Of a stretch of DNA of 64,000 bases, positions 56,368 to 64,000 are shown in pieces. Numbering within the stretch: position 1 is the first letter of the stretch; each line of letters starts with the position of its first letter. A model generated the notes under the pieces. That model saw only the letters and a program-made list of their open reading frames with translations, did no database searches and was not told the origin of the DNA. Made by a program: the position numbers and the translations under genes. Source of the DNA: Aurantiacibacter spongiae (GTDB lineage: Bacteria > Pseudomonadota > Alphaproteobacteria > Sphingomonadales > Sphingomonadaceae); contig NZ_RPFZ01000001.1 in NCBI RefSeq assembly GCF_003815535.1, forward strand, positions 1,488,001 through 1,552,000, given 5' to 3'.

Positions 56368-58314
56368 TCAGGCCCGGGCCTTCTTCACGGCGGCGCTGTT
56401 GTGCCGCAGCGCTGCCAGCACGGTATCTACGATCTGCGGAGCGTTGAGGCCGGCCTGATCGTACTGCTTGTCCGGATCGTCCTGATCGATGAACACATCG
56501 GGCAGGCGCATGGTACGGATCTTCAGACCGGCATCGAGCAGTCCCTCGTCGCTCGCCAGGGTAAGGACATGGGCGCCCAGACCGCCGATCGCAGCCTCCT
56601 CCAGCGTCACGACGACATCGTGCGTGGCGGCGAGCTTGCGGATAAGTTCCTCGTCCAGCGGCTTGGCAAAGCGCATGTCGGCAACGGTGGTGGTCAGGCC
56701 CTTCGCCTCGAGCTGGTCGGCGGCTTTCTGCGCCTCCGCCAGCCTTGCGCCGAGGGAGAGGATGGCGACCTTGCCGCCCTTCTCGATATTGCCGCTCTCG
56801 GGTCGCACGATGCGTCCCTTGCCGATCGCGAGTTTCTGCGGTTGTTCCGGCAGCGCGACACCCACGCCGTTTCCGCGCGGATAGCGAAAGGCGATGGGGC
56901 CGCTGTCGTGTTCGGCGGCGGTATAGGTCATGTGGACCAGTTCCGCTTCGTCCGCTGCGGCCATGACTACGAAATTCGGCAGGCTGGCGAGGTAGGTGAC
57001 GTCGAAGCTGCCGGCATGGGTCGCACCGTCCGCACCGACCAGACCGGCGCGGTCGATGGCGAAACGGACGGGCAGGTTCTGGATCGCCACGTCGTGCACC
57101 ACCTGATCGTAGGCGCGCTGGAGGAAAGTGGAGTAGATCGCGGCAAACGGGCGCATGCCCTGCGCCGCAAGACCTGCGGCGAAGGTGACCCCGTGCTGTT
57201 CGGCGATGCCCACGTCGAAGGCGCGGTCAGGGTGCGCCGCGGCGAACTTGTCGACGCCGGTGCCGCCCGGCATGGCGGCGGTGATGGCGCATATGCGCTC
57301 GTCCGTCTCAGCCAGTTTTGCGAGCGTTTCCCCGAACACGTTCTGATAGGCCGGCGGGCCGGCGGCGGACTTCTTCTTCTCGCCGGTGACGACGTCGAAC
57401 TTGGGAACGCCGTGATACTTGTCGGCGCTGTTTTCCGCCGGTTCGTACCCCTTTCCCTTGGTCGTGACGACGTGGACCAGCACCGGTCCCTGTTCGGAAT
57501 CGCGTACGTTTTCCAGCACCGGGATGAGGTGATCGAGATTGTGCCCGTCGATAGGGCCGACATAGTAGAATCCCAGTTCCTCGAACATGGTCCCGCCCGT
57601 TACCATGCCGCGCGCGTATTCCTCCGCCTTTTCAAGTCCGGAATGGACCTTGCGGTGAAGGCGGCGCGCGACCTTCGAGGCGAGGGTGCGCAGGCCAAGA
57701 TACTCGCTGGAGGACACCATGCGCGCCAGATAGGCGGACAGGCCGCCCACCGGCGGAGCAATGGACATGTCGTTGTCGTTGAGGATCACGATGAGCCGGT
57801 TGCCCGCCTGCTCGGCATTGTTCATCGCCTCATAGGCCATCCCGGCACTCATCGCGCCATCGCCGATGACCGCGATGGCCTTGCCCGGCCGGTCATTCAG
57901 CTTGTTGGCGACCGCGAAGCCCAGCCCGGCGCTGATCGAGGTGCTCGAATGCGCCGCGCCGAACGGATCGTACTCGCTTTCCGACCTTTTCGTGAAGCCG
58001 CTCAGGCCACCGCCCTGGCGCAAGGTGCGGATACGGTCGCGCCGGCCGGTCAGGATCTTGTGCGGATAGGCCTGGTGGCCGACGTCCCAGATCAGCCGGT
58101 CTTCCGGCGTGTTGAAGACATAGTGAATGGCGGTTGTCAGTTCGACCACGCCGAGGCCCGACCCCAGATGGCCGCCGGTGGAACCAACCGCGTCGATCAT
58201 TTCGGCGCGCAACTCGTCGGACAGCTGGCGCAGCTGCTCGGGCTCGAGGCGACGAAGATCCTCGGGCGTGTCGACCTGATCGAGAAGCGGCGTTTCCGGG
58301 CGGGAATTGGTCAT
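56368..58314 (-). CDS. dxs: 1-deoxy-D-xylulose-5-phosphate synthase
   Basis: Dxs condenses pyruvate and glyceraldehyde-3-phosphate with thiamine diphosphate, the first step of the MEP isoprenoid pathway. The 648-residue protein has [19 protein letters not shown], the TPP motif [17 protein letters not shown] to [24 protein letters not shown], and [15 protein letters not shown] in the pyrimidine-binding domain. ATG at 58314 follows AAGGA. In phototrophic relatives Dxs supports carotenoids; no carotenoid gene is nearby. Confidence 0.97.
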   Translation of the reverse strand: MTNSRPETPLLDQVDTPEDLRRLEPEQLRQLSDELRAEMIDAVGSTGGHLGSGLGVVELTTAIHYVFNTPEDRLIWDVGHQAYPHKILTGRRDRIRTLRQGGGLSGFTKRSESEYDPFGAAHSSTSISAGLGFAVANKLNDRPGKAIAVIGDGAMSAGMAYEAMNNAEQAGNRLIVILNDNDMSIAPPVGGLSAYLARMVSSSEYLGLRTLASKVARRLHRKVHSGLEKAEEYARGMVTGGTMFEELGFYYVGPIDGHNLDHLIPVLENVRDSEQGPVLVHVVTTKGKGYEPAENSADKYHGVPKFDVVTGEKKKSAAGPPAYQNVFGETLAKLAETDERICAITAAMPGGTGVDKFAAAHPDRAFDVGIAEQHGVTFAAGLAAQGMRPFAAIYSTFLQRAYDQVVHDVAIQNLPVRFAIDRAGLVGADGATHAGSFDVTYLASLPNFVVMAAADEAELVHMTYTAAEHDSGPIAFRYPRGNGVGVALPEQPQKLAIGKGRIVRPESGNIEKGGKVAILSLGARLAEAQKAADQLEAKGLTTTVADMRFAKPLDEELIRKLAATHDVVVTLEEAAIGGLGAHVLTLASDEGLLDAGLKIRTMRLPDVFIDQDDPDKQYDQAGLNAPQIVDTVLAALRHNSAAVKKARA

Positions 58315-58390
58315 GACATGATCCTTACACCGGCAAACCTGCCAAGTCGATGAACGCTTGATCGACGAAAAGCAACGGTTGGTCGTCCGA

Positions 58391-58852
58391 TCAGCCGGCG
58401 CACTCGGCACACAGGCCGCGCAATTCGACCACCGGGCGAACGGCCGAATACCCGTGTTCCTCCCCGGCCTGCCGCAGCGAACCAGTCAGGCGATCGTCGT
58501 CGAAATGGTCCGCCTGTCCACAATCGTCGCAAATCAGGAAGATGCAATCGTGCCGGCAGCCGGGGTGGGTGTTGGCGAGGTAGGCGTTGGCGCTCTCGAT
58601 CCGGTTGGCGAGATTGGTCCGCACGAAAAGGTCGAGAATGCGGTAGACGCTGTTCGCGGCCACCCGCTTGCCTCGCGCCTTGCCGACGATTTCCGCGATG
58701 TCGTAGGCTGAAGCCGGACGATCCTGCGCGGCGAGGGCGCGAAACACGTCCTCGCGCATGGTGGTCCATTGCTCACCGGACTCGATGAGGACGCTGCCCG
58801 CCTCTTTGACAAGTGCGTCCCCCGAATGCTCGCTGTGATCGTGCTTCGCCAT
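58391..58852 (-). CDS. zur: Zinc-responsive Fur-family regulator
   Basis: A 153-residue Fur-family repressor. The winged helix covers residues 28-92 ([20 protein letters not shown] and [19 protein letters not shown]), the dimer domain has [20 protein letters not shown], and zinc-site Cys pairs are C108/C111 and C148/C151. The overall sequence is closer to Zur than to Fur, so control of zinc uptake genes is likely; none is adjacent. AGGGGG precedes the ATG. Confidence 0.87.
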   Translation of the reverse strand: MAKHDHSEHSGDALVKEAGSVLIESGEQWTTMREDVFRALAAQDRPASAYDIAEIVGKARGKRVAANSVYRILDLFVRTNLANRIESANAYLANTHPGCRHDCIFLICDDCGQADHFDDDRLTGSLRQAGEEHGYSAVRPVVELRGLCAECAG

Positions 58853-58887
58853 GCCCCCTACATAGGTGCAGGCGCCGCGGGCGGCAA

Positions 58888-59565
58888 TCAGCCGGTGCGG
58901 AATGCCGACCTGTAGAGCTGGGGGAATTGCTCTCGCAACGCGCGAACCTTGGGCGCGTCCCAACGGCGGATATAGGGATGGCCGGGGTTCCGGTAAGCGA
59001 AATCCTGGTGGTAGTCCTCTGCCGGGAAGAAGCCCTGCGCCCGCTCCACCTGCACCCGGATGGGGCTGTTCCATACCCCGGAGCGGCCCATCTGGCGAAC
59101 GTAGGCCCGCGCCACGGCGCGCTGCTCGTCCGACCGGGGCATGATCGCCGCGCGATATTGCGACCCGACATCCGGACCCTGTCGATCCTGCAACGTCGGG
59201 TCGGCGACAACGGAAAACAGGATCTGCAACAGTTGATCGTAGCGCACGACGTCGGGATCGTATGTCACCTTCACCGCCTCGGCATGACCGGTTCCGCCCG
59301 CGGATACCCGGCGGTAATTCGCCGTGCCCTGCGTACCGCCACTGAACCCCGAGATCACGCTCGTCACACCGCGCACATGACTGAACACGGCCTCGGTGCC
59401 CCAGAAGCAACCGCCCGCGAAAACCGCGGTCTTGAGACCCGTTTCGTGAGCCTGGCGCGCAGCGACCGGCGCATCGAACACCGCTTCCGCCCGCGCAATA
59501 GCCGGCAGGGAAAGCCCCGCGAAGCCCAGCGCGGCGGCGGCGATGAAGGGGCCGACGTGCTTCAT
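58888..59565 (-). CDS. msrA: Exported methionine-S-sulfoxide reductase
   Basis: MsrA repairs S-methionine sulfoxide. The 225-residue protein has a Sec signal (IAAAALGFAGLSLPAIARA) and the catalytic C53 in FAGGCFWGTEAVF; VGSQYRAAI and AEDYHQDFAYRNP are further family motifs. No resolving Cys is seen near the C-terminus. Start at ATG 59565 is chosen over a TTG two codons earlier. With the exported MsrB at 41 kb it would give periplasmic repair of both isomers. It follows a small peptide gene by two bases. Confidence 0.94.
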   Translation of the reverse strand: MKHVGPFIAAAALGFAGLSLPAIARAEAVFDAPVAARQAHETGLKTAVFAGGCFWGTEAVFSHVRGVTSVISGFSGGTQGTANYRRVSAGGTGHAEAVKVTYDPDVVRYDQLLQILFSVVADPTLQDRQGPDVGSQYRAAIMPRSDEQRAVARAYVRQMGRSGVWNSPIRVQVERAQGFFPAEDYHQDFAYRNPGHPYIRRWDAPKVRALREQFPQLYRSAFRTG

Positions 59566-59567
59566 GC

Positions 59568-59672
59568 TCAAGCCCCCGCCAGATGCGGCATCAGATCGAT
59601 CGTCATGATGACGGCGGTCACGCCGAAACCGACGAAGAAGGATCGGAAGAGATCGGATTTCAAGAATTTCAT
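59568..59672 (-). CDS. 34-residue membrane micropeptide upstream of msrA
   Basis: The peptide begins MKFLKSDLFRSFFVGFG and continues VTAVIMTIDLMPHLAGA, a basic start followed by one membrane-spanning stretch. Its TGA lies two bases before the msrA ATG, so the two may be translated together. I recall similar short peptides in front of sphingomonad msrA genes, but this is memory, not a search. The ribosome site is weak. Confidence 0.5.
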   Translation of the reverse strand: MKFLKSDLFRSFFVGFGVTAVIMTIDLMPHLAGA

Positions 59673-59695
59673 GGTCACTGTCCGGAAGAATAGAA

Positions 59696-59749
59696 TTGCG
59701 TTTCGCAACCTATATAGGAATGCGCGTCTGACTTCGCAGTGAATGCGAA
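59696..59749 (-). promoter_or_regulatory. Two inverted repeats upstream of the msrA micropeptide
   Basis: TTGCG-TTT-CGCAA at 59696-59708 and TTCGCA-GTGAA-TGCGAA at 59733-59749 both carry a TTCGCA-like half. They lie 24-77 bases before the micropeptide ATG, a good place for an operator pair. Chance is possible. Confidence 0.35.
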
Positions 59750-59848
59750 AGACAATTTCCGCTTTCGTCCTGCATAGCCATCGTTTCGGCGCGTTGCCCC
59801 GCTTCCGCACGCGGTATTCGGCGGATAGCAGTCGAAAGCCGACCGAGG

Positions 59849-61438
59849 TCAATGGCGGAAGTGACGCATCCCGGTAAAGACCATGGCAATGCCTGCCTCG
59901 TCTGCGGCGGCGATTACGTCCTCATCACGCATGGAGCCACCCGGCTGGATCACCATGGTGGCTCCGGCTTCGATCGCGGAAAGCAGACCGTCGGCAAAGG
60001 GGAAGAACGCGTCGGATGCAACCGCGCTGCCGGTCGTGCGCGGGGCGTCCCAGCCTTCGGTTTCGGCGGCTTCCCGTGCGCGTTCGGCGGCGATGCGACT
60101 CGAATCGCGCCGGTTCATCTGACCTGCGCCAATGCCCACCGTCGCCCCGTCCCTGGCGTAGACTATGGCATTGGACTTCACGTGTTTCGCCACCTTCCAC
60201 GCGAACAGGGCATCAGCGACTTCCCTCTCGCTCGGGTGGCGTTTGGTCACAACCTCGAGGTCGCCTTCCGTGACGACACCATTGTCACGTGACTGCACGA
60301 GCATTCCGCCGGCGATGGTCTTGATGTCGAGGCCAGGGCGGGCCGGGTCGGGCAGATGGTCGAGCAGGAGCAAGCGCAAGTTCTTTTTCGCCGCGAACGC
60401 GTCGCATGCCTCGTCGCTGGCCCCGGGCGCGATGACCACCTCTGTGAATATCTTCGCGATTGCCCTGGCCGTGGCTCCGTCCAGCGGAACGTTCGTCGCG
60501 ACGATTCCCCCGAAGGCCGAGATACTGTCGCAGGCAAGCGCCTCCTGCCAGGCTTCCAGGAGCGTATCGGCCACCGCCACCCCGCACGGATTGGCGTGCT
60601 TGACGATGACCACGCAGGGGCGCTCCGCCGAAAATTCCGCCACCAGGCCAAGCGCCGCGTCCGCATCGTTGAGATTGTTGTAGCTCAGCGGCTTGCCCTG
60701 CACCTGACGGGCCTGCGGCACGCCCGCGTTTGCAGGACCGTTGGGCAGATAGAGGGCAGCCTGCTGGTGCGGATTTTCGCCATAGCGAAGCGTCGATGAC
60801 AGGTGGCTGGCCAGTGACAGCGATTGCGGAAACATCGCCTGCTGATCGGAAAAGGCGAACCAGCTGGAAATCGCCGCGTCATAGGCAGCAGTGGCTGCAA
60901 ATGCCTTTGCCGCCATGCGCCTGCGAAAATCGAGCCCGGTCGCGCCGCCGCGATCTGCCAGTTCGCGGCCGAGTTCCCCGTAGTCTGCCGGGTCTGTCAC
61001 GATCGTGACGTGGGAGTGATTCTTCGCGGCGGAGCGGACCATGCTCGGCCCGCCTATATCGATGTTCTCGATGACCTCGCCACGTTCGGCCCCCCGGGCA
61101 ACCGTCGCTTCGAACGGATAGAGATTGACCACCACGAGATCGATCGCGGCGATGCCGTGCGCCTCCATCGCCGCGGTGTGACCCGGATCATCGCGCACCG
61201 CGAGCAGGCCGCCGTGGACCATGGGGTGCAGGGTCTTTACCCGCCCGTCCATCATTTCGGGAAATTGCGTCAGGTCCGCAACGTCGCGCACCTCGAGCCC
61301 CGCCTCGCGCAGCGCGTGCGCCGTGCCGCCGGTAGAAACGAGCTCGACGCCGTTCTTCGCCAGGCGCGAGGCAAGATCGACAATGCCCTCCTTATCGCTC
61401 ACTGACAGCAGTGCCCGCCTGATCGTCACATCGCTCAT
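59849..61438 (-). CDS. purH: Bifunctional AICAR transformylase/IMP cyclohydrolase
   Basis: PurH performs the last two steps of IMP synthesis. The 529-residue protein has an N-terminal MGS-like cyclohydrolase domain ([19 protein letters not shown] and [12 protein letters not shown]) and a C-terminal transformylase domain with [46 protein letters not shown] and [14 protein letters not shown]. Length is standard. It lies 13 bases after the heparinase-like gene. Confidence 0.97.
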   Translation of the reverse strand: MSDVTIRRALLSVSDKEGIVDLASRLAKNGVELVSTGGTAHALREAGLEVRDVADLTQFPEMMDGRVKTLHPMVHGGLLAVRDDPGHTAAMEAHGIAAIDLVVVNLYPFEATVARGAERGEVIENIDIGGPSMVRSAAKNHSHVTIVTDPADYGELGRELADRGGATGLDFRRRMAAKAFAATAAYDAAISSWFAFSDQQAMFPQSLSLASHLSSTLRYGENPHQQAALYLPNGPANAGVPQARQVQGKPLSYNNLNDADAALGLVAEFSAERPCVVIVKHANPCGVAVADTLLEAWQEALACDSISAFGGIVATNVPLDGATARAIAKIFTEVVIAPGASDEACDAFAAKKNLRLLLLDHLPDPARPGLDIKTIAGGMLVQSRDNGVVTEGDLEVVTKRHPSEREVADALFAWKVAKHVKSNAIVYARDGATVGIGAGQMNRRDSSRIAAERAREAAETEGWDAPRTTGSAVASDAFFPFADGLLSAIEAGATMVIQPGGSMRDEDVIAAADEAGIAMVFTGMRHFRH

Positions 61439-61451
61439 GAGGTAAGTCCTG

Positions 61452-63371
61452 CTAGTTCATTTTCTTGAAAAGCCAGGAAAAGTTGCCGCCCCCGCGAGAG
61501 GCGAAACCCTGGATGACGAGTTGCTGCACGGGATGCGGCCGGCCGTTGCCGTCGACCCACAGGCTTTCCTCGATCTCGAGCCCGTCCGCCCCGGTGGCGA
61601 ATTTCCACAAGGAGCCGTCGGGCAGGCTGAGCGAGGCACCGCGCCCCTTTTCTCCCAGGGTGGCCACCACGTGACGACCGAGATGGAAGCGCAGCGCATA
61701 GGGTACCTTGCCGCGCTTTCCCTTGCGACCCGAAGGGACGAGGATATCCTCCCCACGCAGTTCCTGCCCGTCGTCGCGCAAAATCAGAATACGCCGATGC
61801 ACGAGACCGAACCGGGCCGCATAGCCATCGTGGCTGGCATCCACCCGGGTTGCCTGTGAACCATCGAGCTGCACCACGCGCTGATCGATCTCGACCTCGC
61901 CCACGCCGGCGCCAAGCTTGCCGTTGATGAGCACGGCGGTGGAATTGGCATCGCCGAGCGCCATCGTGGAATGGGCGGCGGTGGCGCGCAGCCCCTGCTC
62001 TATGCGGATCGGGGTCTGCCCGCCAGCCAGCGCCGCGCCCCCGCAATTGACGACCAGCCTATGTTCGCCATGACTGAATTCGAACGCGAGTGTCGAGGCG
62101 CAGCCGTGTCTGGCATGGCGACCGAGCGGCGGGGGCGATCCGTCGAGCAGCAGCGTGGACCGGCGCGCCGTGACGCGTGCGTAGCCCCAGCCGCGTGGTT
62201 CCTTGAGAGGGCGGGCGCGCACGCCCGTCGCGTCGATCAGAGCTTTCAGTCGCTCCGCACTCGTCGCCGCCCCCCCTTGCCAGCTACCGAGGCCACCGTC
62301 CGAATGGGTCAGCGCCAGCAAGGGTGGAACGAGCATCGCCAGCATCGTCTCCACCGCCTGCGGAACGTCCCTGTCGCAGGCGGCGTAGCAGGCCCGCAGA
62401 TCGACAAGATCGGCGATGACGTCCATCTGTCCTACCGGGCTGCGCGACAGGACGCCTCCATCGTCGCCCACCAGTTCGCCCAGGGCACGCACCAGCCCGG
62501 CCTCGCCGAAGAGGCGGCGCGGCTTGCCTTCGGGGAGCAACAGGCCGGCGGCGACGATCGCGCACCATCCCGTGACTTCCGCGAGTCGATCGGGTGCCCG
62601 CCCGATGTTCCGGTCGAGCCAGCGGGCCGTGTCGGTCATGGCGTCGAGCATGCGCTGGCGAAGGGCGGCATGGTCCCCGCCCAGCAACAGCGGGGCATGG
62701 ACCAACCAGTTGAGCAGCCGCGCACCGGCATGCTCGACCTTCCACGCCGGCCCCTTGCCGGGGCGCGGATTGGCATCGAGCCAGCTTTCCAGGATGCGCT
62801 GCGCGGTTGCCGTGCACTGCTCGCGCGGCGCACAACTGGAAAGATCGCGCAACCAGGAAAAGCCGTGGATCGACCGCTCGACCGGGGGAACATGCTTGGC
62901 GGTCGGCCCGAAATCCATCTGCGCGATGGGAGTTTTGACCCCGAAGATATGGAAATGCCCCGCGCGAAGCGCCGTCCCGGCCGGTCCGTCCCCCGGCAAC
63001 GGGCTTTCCACCGTCGCGAGCAGGCGGGGGCGCGCCGGCTTGCGGAACGGCGCGACGATCGTGGTGCCCGAAAACCCCATGCGATAGGCGAGACGGATGA
63101 GCTTCTCGCCAGCGGAGATGCGCGGCGGCTCGAAATCAGTAACGACGAGCGCGCGGTCGGCAGCGAGCGGGGCGGTGCCTTGCGGTGTCCCGCCGATGGG
63201 TGCGGATTCGCGGCGGGCGACTGGCCTGTCATGGGCCTTTGCAGGTCGCGTCTCGACCAGCGGCTCAGCGGTTTCGGTACCCAGCGGGATAGCGAGCTGT
63301 TCGGGGCGCGAGGATTTGGCCGATTTACCCTGCCGGGGTCCGTCCTTGAGTTCTCCGGCATGGGCGTTCAC
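61452..63371 (-). CDS. Heparinase II/III family protein
   Basis: A 639-residue protein with an all-alpha toroid N-terminal half ([33 protein letters not shown]) and a C-terminal beta domain starting near residue 380 with [16 protein letters not shown] and ending FSWLFKKMN. This is the heparinase II/III layout; members cleave or bind uronic-acid polysaccharides. The first 90 residues are basic and low in complexity. No signal peptide is seen, which is odd for a polysaccharide lyase. GTG start overlaps the rpe stop. Confidence 0.87.
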   Translation of the reverse strand: MNAHAGELKDGPRQGKSAKSSRPEQLAIPLGTETAEPLVETRPAKAHDRPVARRESAPIGGTPQGTAPLAADRALVVTDFEPPRISAGEKLIRLAYRMGFSGTTIVAPFRKPARPRLLATVESPLPGDGPAGTALRAGHFHIFGVKTPIAQMDFGPTAKHVPPVERSIHGFSWLRDLSSCAPREQCTATAQRILESWLDANPRPGKGPAWKVEHAGARLLNWLVHAPLLLGGDHAALRQRMLDAMTDTARWLDRNIGRAPDRLAEVTGWCAIVAAGLLLPEGKPRRLFGEAGLVRALGELVGDDGGVLSRSPVGQMDVIADLVDLRACYAACDRDVPQAVETMLAMLVPPLLALTHSDGGLGSWQGGAATSAERLKALIDATGVRARPLKEPRGWGYARVTARRSTLLLDGSPPPLGRHARHGCASTLAFEFSHGEHRLVVNCGGAALAGGQTPIRIEQGLRATAAHSTMALGDANSTAVLINGKLGAGVGEVEIDQRVVQLDGSQATRVDASHDGYAARFGLVHRRILILRDDGQELRGEDILVPSGRKGKRGKVPYALRFHLGRHVVATLGEKGRGASLSLPDGSLWKFATGADGLEIEESLWVDGNGRPHPVQQLVIQGFASRGGGNFSWLFKKMN

Positions 63372-64000
63372 GCGCGTTCTCCCCTCAGCGCAGCAATGTT
63401 CTCGCCGTAGCGTTCCGCCCCGCCTTCGAATGTGGCGGAGCCGGCGACGAGTACGTCTGCGCCCGCGTCCACGCACTGGCGCGCGGTATCCGCGTTGACG
63501 CCGCCGTCGACCTCGATCAGCACCTCGTGACCGCCCTTGTCGATCATCCGGCGAACCGCCTCGATCTTCTTGAGCTGACTGGTGATGAAGCTCTGCCCGC
63601 CGAAACCGGGATTGACGCTCATCACCAAGACGAGGTCGATCTCTTCGATCAGGTAGTCGAGCATCTTGGCCGGCGTTCCGGGATTGAGCGATATGCCAGC
63701 CTTGCAGCCTGCCGAACGGATCGCCTGGATGGTGCGGTGCACATGCGCTCCCGCCTCCGGGTGAATGGTGATGATATCCGCGCCAGCCCCCGTGAAAGGC
63801 TCGATCCAGTTGTCGACCGGCGATACCATCAAGTGAACATCGAAAGGTTTTTCGGAGTGCGGACGCAGCGCCTTCACCACGGCGGGGCCGATGGTGAGGT
63901 TGGGGACGTAGTGCCCGTCCATCACATCGACATGGATCCAGTCGCAACCCGCCTCGTCGATGGCGCGAACTTCTTCCCCCAGGCGAGCGAAATCGGCCGA
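63368..64000 (-). CDS. rpe: Ribulose-phosphate 3-epimerase (5' end outside window)
   Basis: Rpe interconverts ribulose-5-phosphate and xylulose-5-phosphate in the pentose phosphate pathway. The visible 210 residues hold most of the TIM barrel: [45 protein letters not shown] and [11 protein letters not shown], with the metal-binding His and Asp residues. The frame is open to base 64000, so the first codons are missing. The stop overlaps the heparinase-like GTG (GTGA). Confidence 0.95.
   Translation of the reverse strand, partial: SADFARLGEEVRAIDEAGCDWIHVDVMDGHYVPNLTIGPAVVKALRPHSEKPFDVHLMVSPVDNWIEPFTGAGADIITIHPEAGAHVHRTIQAIRSAGCKAGISLNPGTPAKMLDYLIEEIDLVLVMSVNPGFGGQSFITSQLKKIEAVRRMIDKGGHEVLIEVDGGVNADTARQCVDAGADVLVAGSATFEGGAERYGENIAALRGERA

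Noticed and set aside
56362-58353. Long open frame opposite dxs
   Set aside because: Antisense shadow of a clear Dxs gene.
1-64000. CRISPR arrays, insertion sequences, prophage, attachment sites
   Set aside because: No regularly spaced repeats, transposase, integrase or phage structural motifs were seen. The tRNA-Leu has no integrase beside it and I saw no repeated tRNA end.

Overview
The window is 64 kb of contiguous GC-rich bacterial chromosome with tightly packed, often translationally coupled genes. Gene content points to an alphaproteobacterium, most likely of the Sphingomonadales (Erythrobacteraceae or Sphingomonadaceae). Support for this comes from the DUF3576-leuS-lptE-holA run, the suf operon with an embedded DUF559 gene, a 1589-residue NAD-glutamate dehydrogenase, the rpe-heparinase-purH run, and a possible EcfG-type stress promoter. 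The taxon is an inference from gene families and gene order; no rRNA is present. I see no prophage, insertion sequence or CRISPR array.

Layout. 1-5111 (+): Fe-S cluster operon sufB(end)-hypothetical-DUF559-sufC-sufD-sufS-SufT-like-sufA-small membrane protein. 5118-6249 (-): lipoprotein and EI24 membrane protein. 6347-11001: adenosine-kinase-type sugar kinase, GDP-fucose synthesis (gmd, fcl) and a convergent polyprenyl-phosphate sugar-1-phosphate transferase. 11144-15698 (-): DUF3576 lipoprotein, leuS, lptE, holA. 15996-20733: secreted beta-barrel-like protein, terminator, phbB, RHH protein, small stress-type protein, galU, M23 peptidase, bcp. 20730-31688: glnE, M28 peptidase, aguA, two TauE/SafE paralogues, thrS, alpha/beta hydrolase and a luciferase-like monooxygenase. 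31822-41735: NAD-GDH, FAD reductase, queG, ABC exporter pair, msrB. 41701-47678 (-): PilZ protein followed by a coupled four-gene cassette (UGM-like flavoprotein, LTA-synthase-like sulfatase, GtrA, GT-C-like membrane protein). 47936-54877: tRNA-Leu(TAA), ihfB, GntR regulator, POT peptide transporter, tandem amidohydrolases, NnrU and a small membrane protein. 54926-64000 (-): hydrolase, membrane protein, dxs, zur, msrA with an upstream micropeptide, purH, heparinase-like protein, rpe(start missing).

How they work together. Most genes are housekeeping: cluster biogenesis, translation, replication, isoprenoid and purine synthesis, nitrogen control. Envelope polysaccharide is a second theme: gmd/fcl supply GDP-fucose, galU supplies UDP-glucose, the sugar-phosphate transferase starts a lipid-linked glycan, and the 41.7-46.9 kb cassette probably decorates or moves a surface glycan, perhaps under c-di-GMP control through the adjacent double PilZ protein. 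That cassette is the best candidate for an undescribed system here. Its three distal genes are visibly lower in GC than their neighbours. The second candidate is the unknown gene wedged into the suf operon beside an endonuclease-fold protein that seems to have lost a catalytic acidic residue.
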